Origin: an uncultured Lachnospiraceae bacterium
Lineage (GTDB): Bacteria > Bacillota_A > Clostridia > Lachnospirales > Lachnospiraceae
Length of the DNA stretch: 11,094 nt
NCBI GenBank assembly: GCA_946630765.1
Contig: CAMOZF010000031.1
Coordinates: forward strand, 1-11,094
Direction: 5' to 3'
Below, piece by piece: positions 7,037 through 11,094 of this stretch. A model generated the notes under the pieces. It made no database searches, was not told where the DNA came from, and saw nothing but the letters and a program-made list of their open reading frames with translations. The position numbers were made by a program, and so were the translations under genes. The first letter of the stretch is position 1. Every line of letters begins with the position of its first letter.

Positions 7037-8948
7037 GGATCAGCCCTCCTTTGTGCCTTTCATATTCTTTCTCCCAGTCGCCGCTGTAGCTGTGGGAAAC
7101 CATGCGGGTCTTCACGGTGTTTCCGCTTTTTCGGAGTACAATAAACGCGTCTTCCTCTGCCCGGTTTTCCTCCCTGCTGTCGGAGCGCTCAAAGAATAAG
7201 GGCGCGGAAGAGCAGCTTCTTCTGAGAGAAGCTTCCAGGATCAGCTCGGATACGCTCAGGATGTCCGCGACTTCGTGGATCCGGGTCAGTTCGTGCGGAT
7301 TCGCGGCGGATACCAGCGGCAGGGCGTCTTTTTGAAGCTCATGGATTCTCTGCAGGCCCTGCCTCAGAAGCGCGTCGTTTTTGATGCCGCCGCAGTAGTT
7401 CTGCATGGCCTTACTGAGCGCGGCTTGAAGCTCCCGCCAGTCCATGCCGTCCCGAACCTGAAGCGGATGCTGAAGCCGTTCCTTCTCGTCGTGGATAAAG
7501 CTTTGATCCACAGGAAGAAAATCTGTCTGATCGGCGGCCATTGCGGCATGAAGGCCGGCATAATGACCGGTCGCACAGGCGTGACCGGCGCAGTCCGAGG
7601 CGAAAAGCATATCGCCTGCCGCAAAAATATTCCGGATATTCGTCTCCAGGTTCCAGTCGTGCATGACGCCGCCGGGCGCGCCGAAAAGCTGCCGTTCCTG
7701 GTCGAGAAATGCCGCGCTCTGCCAGCCGTTTCCATAGCTCTGCAGCATATGCTTTTCGGGGTCAAAGCCTCTTTTTCGGGCGTCTTCATAGACGGGAATC
7801 CTTGTTTTCGCCTCTTCGCCGACCATCATTCCCCAGATTACGCGCCGTTCCGAATCCGGCATCCGGGAAAGGTCCGCATAGAACGGAAGCTTATAGCCAA
7901 GGCGGATCAGTTCGGAGAAGGGCAGGGTTTCCGGACCGCGCCACTCGTATTTGGGTTCATCGATGACGCCGCCCTTCAGGAAAAATTTCTGACCGGGGGC
8001 GGGGCGGTAGCGTTCGTCCACCGTTTTCAGGATCCTTCCGTCACGGTCAACATAGGGAAGCTCGCGGCCTTCGGCATCCACCATTGTCGCCGCGTACCAG
8101 GTGTTGTGGTTGTTTCCGGTGCTGTAGGGCGGGAAGCTTCTTCCGGCGGCGGAAAATTCTCCCCGCACGGATTTCTCCATCATCGTAAATTCCATCCCCG
8201 CGCGATAGCCCATCGCGTGTCCGGAGCCGACCGACTGGAAGGGACGAAACTCCGAGAGTCCCGGGGTATCCGCGTTGAAAATCCAGACTCTCGCGGGACG
8301 GGACATGGCCATCACGGTCGCCTTTGATCGGAATACCGTCACCGCGCCGGTCCGCGTGTTCATTCCAATCGCTCCGGAGGAGACGGTTTCGGAGCCGTTT
8401 TCCGAGACAAGAAGCGCAGCGGCCTCCGTGCGGTCGAAAATGCGGACGCCAAGACGCTTCATTTCCCGAAGAAGGGCCGGCTTGAAGGTGGTGCCCCATA
8501 CGCGGAGCGTGTAGCGGTTCGTGTAGTCATAGGCATACATGAGCCTGGTCCGCTCGTCCCGAAATGCCGCGCCCTGAAATTCATCTTCGGTGTCGCGGAT
8601 CTTTCCGCCGAAGCGTTCCAGATCCTGAAGCCGATCCCAGCCCTCGCTTGTTTCGATCATATGGCCGATCGCATTGCTGTAGCCGCACTGTTCCTCGAAA
8701 AGCGCGGAAGTCATCTCGAGCGGGCTTACCCTGCAGCCGGGATTGGTACAGGCCATTTCCCAGTGATCAAAGCCCGTGCCGGCGGCGCCGGAATGGATGA
8801 CGGCGCCTTTTTCCAGTAAAATGACGGATTTCCCCTGCCTCCGCGCCGCGATCGCGGCAAAACAGCCCGAGAGCCCGCCGCCGAGCACCAGCACATCGCA
8901 GCGCTCTTCCGACAGAGTGCCGCATTTATTTTCATATGGCCAATTCAT
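7029..8948 (-). CDS. FAD-dependent oxidoreductase, AprA/fumarate reductase flavoprotein superfamily
   Basis: A 639-residue protein. The N-terminal Rossmann FAD site is clear: CDVLVLGGGLSGCFAAIAAR (17-36), with Glu46 in VILLEKG positioned for the adenosine ribose. Near residues 437-470, NIRNIFAAGDMLFASDCAGH followed by ATGHYAGLHAA is the second FAD-contact region typical of FrdA/SdhA/AprA-like flavoproteins. The long middle part (about 235-430) would be the capping/substrate domain; I see no HPEGRF-like fumarate-reductase signature, so I do not assign fumarate as substrate. The C-terminal 150 residues look helical, as in this superfamily. There is no signal peptide, so it should be cytoplasmic, unlike secreted Bacillota flavin reductases. 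AAGGAGG lies 7 nt before ATG 8948-8946. It overlaps the ferredoxin gene by 8 bp and follows the AraC gene by 20 bp. The pairing with an AprB-like ferredoxin suggests a two-subunit reductase or oxidase of unknown substrate; sulfur chemistry is not supported, as no sulfate-pathway gene is visible. Confidence 0.85.
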   Translation of the reverse strand: MNWPYENKCGTLSEERCDVLVLGGGLSGCFAAIAARRQGKSVILLEKGAVIHSGAAGTGFDHWEMACTNPGCRVSPLEMTSALFEEQCGYSNAIGHMIETSEGWDRLQDLERFGGKIRDTEDEFQGAAFRDERTRLMYAYDYTNRYTLRVWGTTFKPALLREMKRLGVRIFDRTEAAALLVSENGSETVSSGAIGMNTRTGAVTVFRSKATVMAMSRPARVWIFNADTPGLSEFRPFQSVGSGHAMGYRAGMEFTMMEKSVRGEFSAAGRSFPPYSTGNNHNTWYAATMVDAEGRELPYVDRDGRILKTVDERYRPAPGQKFFLKGGVIDEPKYEWRGPETLPFSELIRLGYKLPFYADLSRMPDSERRVIWGMMVGEEAKTRIPVYEDARKRGFDPEKHMLQSYGNGWQSAAFLDQERQLFGAPGGVMHDWNLETNIRNIFAAGDMLFASDCAGHACATGHYAGLHAAMAADQTDFLPVDQSFIHDEKERLQHPLQVRDGMDWRELQAALSKAMQNYCGGIKNDALLRQGLQRIHELQKDALPLVSAANPHELTRIHEVADILSVSELILEASLRRSCSSAPLFFERSDSREENRAEEDAFIVLRKSGNTVKTRMVSHSYSGDWEKEYERHKGGLIRE

Positions 8949-8968
8949 CAGTCTGCCTCCTTGATCAG

Positions 8969-9949
8969 TCAGCGGTTATTACGATATCTGTGGGGAGAAA
9001 TCCCCACGTTTTTCTTGAAAAGACGGTAGAAATAGTTCTCATCGGCGATGCCCACCAGGACGCCGACCTGATACGCGGGCAGGGAAGTCGTCCGAAGAAG
9101 CTCCTTTGCGCGCTCCATGCGAAGCTGGTTGACATATTCGTTGATGGTATAGCCTGTGTACTGCTTGAAGCAGCGGCAGAGATAGTATTTACTGAGCGCA
9201 AACGAAGAGGACAGCGCATCAAGAGAAATGTCCCGGTTAAAATGCTCATTCAGGTAGAGAATCAGGTCGTTCAGCTGCAGGGGAAGGTTTTCCTGCACGC
9301 GCCGGTAGCTGTCGGTTGCCGTCAGGATCGTGAGCATGAAATTGGTCAGAAGCGCATTTACACGGTACTCGCGGTAGGGATCCACCCGTGTGTATTCGCC
9401 AAGGAGCCGGTTCAGATTCTTCAGAAGCGCAGGCTCCTCATTTGGCCGGAACACAAAGTCCGCGTTCTGCTGAAGATCCTGATACAGCCGCTCCGCCGGA
9501 AGTCCGTAAAAGTGCAGGATGCAGTGCTCCCAGGCATCCCCCTTCGTGTGGTAGGTGTGGAGGCTTCGGCAGTCAATCAGAAAGGCGTCGCCCTCCCGGA
9601 GAAGGTAGGACGCGCCCTCGTATTCCAGCTCGCCGCAGCCAGAAAATGTATAGCAGAAAAGAAAGGAATCCAGGTTATAGCGCCTCGTATAATGCGCCGA
9701 CCGTGCCTTCCAGTAGGAAAAGGACTGGATATACAGCAGATGCTCCCGCGCGAAGGGCGAAATCGGTTCAAACTGCGTACACAGGCTGGTTCCGTCCAGG
9801 ACGAAGCGGCAGTCCTTCAGGAAGGTCTCGACGTAGGACAGATTTTCCTCCGAAGCGATCAGCTGATTCGGGAGCTGAATTCCGGAAAAAATGTTCTGAG
9901 ACATGTCCGGAGAATACTGAATTTCTATGAGCGGCAGCTGTTCAAACAT
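8969..9949 (-). CDS. AraC/XylS-family transcriptional regulator
   Basis: A 326-residue cytoplasmic DNA-binding protein. The C-terminal 105 residues (about 222-326) hold the two helix-turn-helix units of the AraC family: ISLDALSSSFALSKYYLCRC then FKQYTGYTINEYVNQLRMERA, and AYQVGVLVGIADENYFYRLF ending FKKNVGISPHRYR. Residues about 85-150 (YNLDSFLFCYTFSGCGELEY, LREGDAFLIDC) look like the cupin-type sugar-sensing half seen in carbohydrate regulators. I chose ATG 9949-9947, preceded by AAGGGG with 6 nt spacing, over an in-frame start near 10129 that would add 60 hydrophobic, AT-rich residues and cross the promoter. It is divergent from the GH78 remnant and 20 bp before the flavoprotein gene, so it probably leads that operon. 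It likely sensed a rhamnoside or other plant glycan; the ligand is inferred only from the neighbour. Confidence 0.9.
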   Translation of the reverse strand: MFEQLPLIEIQYSPDMSQNIFSGIQLPNQLIASEENLSYVETFLKDCRFVLDGTSLCTQFEPISPFAREHLLYIQSFSYWKARSAHYTRRYNLDSFLFCYTFSGCGELEYEGASYLLREGDAFLIDCRSLHTYHTKGDAWEHCILHFYGLPAERLYQDLQQNADFVFRPNEEPALLKNLNRLLGEYTRVDPYREYRVNALLTNFMLTILTATDSYRRVQENLPLQLNDLILYLNEHFNRDISLDALSSSFALSKYYLCRCFKQYTGYTINEYVNQLRMERAKELLRTTSLPAYQVGVLVGIADENYFYRLFKKNVGISPHRYRNNR

Positions 9950-9965
9950 GGTCTTCCCCTTCAAA

Positions 9966-10048
9966 GCAATATTGTGCTTAAAACAGGCAATTTCATCTAT
10001 TCTTACTTTATCCCTAATATAGTACACAAAAAGGAAAATTGCAATATT
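9966..10048. repeat. Paired GCAATATT elements, candidate AraC operators
   Basis: GCAATATT occurs at 9966-9973 and 10041-10048, in the same orientation and 75 bp apart, about seven helical turns. The first copy extends to a palindrome-like GCAATATTGTGC (9966-9977). The second overlaps the predicted -35 box of the AraC promoter; the first lies in its leader. AraC-family proteins often bind two sites and loop the DNA between them. An 8-bp match in AT-rich DNA can arise by chance, so this remains a candidate. Confidence 0.35.
10016..10044 (-). promoter_or_regulatory. Promoter of the AraC gene and probably the downstream operon
   Basis: On the minus strand, TTGCAA (10044-10039) and TATATT (10021-10016) are separated by exactly 17 bp. 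They match consensus at 4/6 and 5/6. The region 9950-10106 is markedly AT-rich compared with the genes. Transcription would start near 10009, giving a leader of about 60 nt. The -35 hexamer overlaps one copy of the GCAATATT repeat, which fits autoregulation. Confidence 0.6.
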
Positions 10049-10106
10049 ATCTTCCGGATAAATGGAAGCAATAAAGGACTGAAAATTAACAGAAAAGGGG
10101 AAAATC

Positions 10107-10353
10107 ATGAAACTGGAAAAGCTTCGCACGCTTCATATGGAACAGCCTCTGGGGATCGACACGACCCCGGAATTTTCCTGGATTCTGACAAGCGCTAAGA
10201 AAAATGTCAGACAGAAGGGATACCGGATTACGCTCAGAGAGGACAGCGGAAGCGGCATTTGAAACCGCGATTCTTGCGGATCACGAATGGCAGGCTTTGT
10301 GGGCCGAAACGCTTCTTCCTGCGGGGACGCGAAGCGCGGGCGTGCGGATTTGA
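10107..10353 (+). pseudogene. Decayed GH78 alpha-L-rhamnosidase, N-terminal remnant
   Basis: ATG 10107 follows AAAAGGGG (10093-10100) by 6 nt. The first 51 codons encode LRTLHMEQPLGIDTTPEFSW (6-25), then QKGYRITLRED (37-47) and a stop at 10260-10262. This matches the start of GH78 rhamnosidases, which share NPLGxDxxxPxFSW and QxAYRI. From 10246, another frame encodes AFETAILADHEWQALWAE, resembling the FET...eWkAkWIE segment found further along the same N-terminal region, and stops at 10351-10353. About 50-70 residues that normally lie between these segments are missing, the frame is shifted, and the catalytic barrel is absent. The break falls at an AGCGGA-AGCGGC tandem (10245-10256). The intact enzyme would release terminal L-rhamnose. 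Its head-to-head position to the AraC gene marks it as the regulator's former target. Confidence 0.72.
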
Positions 10354-10390
10354 GCAGTCCCGGTCGCTCGGCGCCCTCGAATAGTCGGTA

Positions 10391-10419
10391 TGGACTTTTC
10401 AAAAAAGCAATGCTATACT
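10391..10419 (+). promoter_or_regulatory. Promoter of the NTF2-like gene
   Basis: TGGACT (10391-10396) and TATACT (10414-10419) are spaced by 17 bp. The -10 box is preceded by TG at 10411-10412, giving an extended -10 (TGCTATACT). Transcription would start near 10426, about 25 nt before the ATG. The stretch 10354-10450 otherwise holds only the end of the GH78 remnant region. Confidence 0.65.
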
Positions 10420-10450
10420 GAGGATAACGAATTTTTCGAGGAGGCATCAG

Positions 10451-11094
10451 ATGGAAATCAGGAATCTGTGTGAACTTCATACACTGTACGAAAAACCGCA
10501 GGAGGGGATCCGGATGGATTCGCCGGAAATCCTTCTGATGCAGCGGATTGCAGCGGGAGATGATCTCGGGGCAGCGGCGCTTTTCCGGGAGAAAAAGCAG
10601 TTTACGGATCAGCTGCCTGTCGTGGATGCCCCTTATGGGCGCTTTGAAGGAAGAGAAGAGATCCGACGCTTTGCCGCGGGATTTATCGGAAGATTTGAAG
10701 CAGAGGGGCTTTCCGTCACGCCGATGTTCCAGACCCGTTCCGGCGGCCGTTCGGTCTCTGAAATGATCCTTTCCTTCGTCCGGGAAGGCATGATCGATGA
10801 GGTGCCGATGTTTGTTGTCGCGGACCTCGGGGCCGGAAACACGCTGGAGGAGGTCCGCCTGTACTGCCACTGTACATTTGTGCCGCAGCTTGAACCGTAC
10901 CGGCGCCCCATGTTCCGCTCCGCGCATCTTGAAATGGGGGATCCGGGCCTTCTGACCGGCGCAGTGAAGGAATATTATACGGCGCTTCACCACATGCCGG
11001 CGGTCGATGTGGATCGAATCCTGGCCTGCATGCACCCGGACTGTGTTTTCGGCGGCTACGGACCGTATAACGGTCATCCGCATGAGCGCGGAAT
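10451..11094 (+). CDS. Tandem NTF2/SnoaL-like domain protein, partial
   Basis: The frame starts at ATG 10451, 6 nt after GAGGAGG (10438-10444), and is still open at the window edge after 214 codons. Residues about 25-150 and from about 168 onward each look like an NTF2/SnoaL-like alpha+beta barrel. The first has an opening helix (PEILLMQRIAAGDD), PYGRFEGREEIRRFAAGF (61-78) and late strands (VRLYCHCTFVPQ, 136-147). The second has VKEYYTALHHMPAVDVDRIL (172-191), then HPDCVFGGYGPYNG (195-208). Such domains serve as small-molecule isomerases, hydratases or ligand-binding pockets, so no reaction can be assigned. It has no signal peptide and is probably cytoplasmic. A long minus-strand reading frame across this region lacks a ribosome binding site and recognisable domains, so this strand is preferred. 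Any link to the decayed rhamnosidase is positional only. Confidence 0.68.
   Translation, partial: MEIRNLCELHTLYEKPQEGIRMDSPEILLMQRIAAGDDLGAAALFREKKQFTDQLPVVDAPYGRFEGREEIRRFAAGFIGRFEAEGLSVTPMFQTRSGGRSVSEMILSFVREGMIDEVPMFVVADLGAGNTLEEVRLYCHCTFVPQLEPYRRPMFRSAHLEMGDPGLLTGAVKEYYTALHHMPAVDVDRILACMHPDCVFGGYGPYNGHPHERG

Noticed and set aside
7275..8327. 350-residue plus-strand frame inside the flavoprotein gene
   Set aside because: The opposite strand has a clear FAD-binding flavoprotein with an overlapping partner gene; this frame shows no domain.
7029..8948. True dissimilatory adenylylsulfate reductase (AprA)
   Set aside because: The pairing with a small ferredoxin resembles AprAB, but no sulfate adenylyltransferase or sulfite reductase gene is nearby and I cannot see AprA-specific substrate residues.
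9950..10129. 60-residue N-terminal extension of the AraC protein
   Set aside because: It would place the predicted promoter inside the coding region, is AT-rich unlike the rest of the gene, and lacks a ribosome binding site; ATG 9949 has one.
8936..10198. 420-residue plus-strand frame opposite the AraC gene
   Set aside because: It spans the AraC promoter and reads across the AT-rich intergenic region into the GH78 remnant in the wrong frame; the minus strand has a clear AraC DNA-binding domain.
10133..11083. 316-residue minus-strand frame at the right edge
   Set aside because: It has no recognisable domain and runs against a plus-strand gene with an extended -10 promoter, a strong ribosome binding site and NTF2-like motifs.
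1..11094. Insertion sequence, CRISPR array, phage or defence island
   Set aside because: No transposase, integrase, regularly spaced repeats or recognisable defence domains were found. The GH78 decay is explained by deletion and frameshift without a visible mobile element.

Overview
The window looks like a chromosomal segment of a GC-rich Bacillota gut-type anaerobe, probably Clostridia and Lachnospiraceae-like. The signs are strong AGGAGG-type ribosome binding sites, short gaps between genes, a DUF4317 protein (a family I associate mainly with Lachnospiraceae and relatives), an AprA/AprB-like flavoprotein-ferredoxin pair, and intracellular plant-glycan enzymes. No tRNA, rRNA, CRISPR array or intact insertion sequence is visible. 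The taxonomic call is inference.

Layout. (1) 1-661, minus: 5' part of a protein with a YjeF_N (NAD(P)H-hydrate epimerase) module behind about 150 residues I do not recognise. (2) 777-1796, plus: cytoplasmic GH5 glycoside hydrolase, divergent from gene 1. (3) 1884-4580, plus: 898-residue protein with a papain-like cysteine protease domain and a long C-terminal region of unknown function, followed after 40 bp by a short DUF4317 protein (4621-5241). (4) 5260-5293: hairpin with A and T tracts that can terminate both convergent transcription units; the pepD stop codon lies in its loop. (5) 9949 down to 5275, minus: a tight four-gene set, AraC-family regulator, AprA/FrdA-like flavoprotein, two-cluster ferredoxin, PepD-like M20 metallopeptidase, with junctions of 20 bp, an 8-bp overlap and 1 bp. 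(6) 10107-10353, plus: a decayed GH78 alpha-L-rhamnosidase, of which the extreme N-terminus and one later N-terminal segment survive in different frames. (7) 10451 to the window end, plus: a protein with two NTF2/SnoaL-like modules and its own recognisable promoter.

How the parts may fit. The AraC gene sits head-to-head with the rhamnosidase remnant, the usual arrangement for a glycan-responsive regulator and its target. The target has decayed, but the regulator is intact and is the first gene of the redox/peptidase set, so it may now control only that set or itself. An 8-bp GCAATATT element occurs twice, 75 bp apart, in the AraC leader and promoter, with one copy overlapping the predicted -35 box. 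The flavoprotein and ferredoxin should form a cytoplasmic two-electron oxidoreductase of unknown substrate. The PepD-like enzyme keeps its metal ligands but appears to have lost several substrate-contact residues of classical PepD.

The least explained parts are the protease/DUF4317 pair and the AraC-flavoprotein-ferredoxin-peptidase set. All functional statements come from reading motifs by eye; no database search was run.
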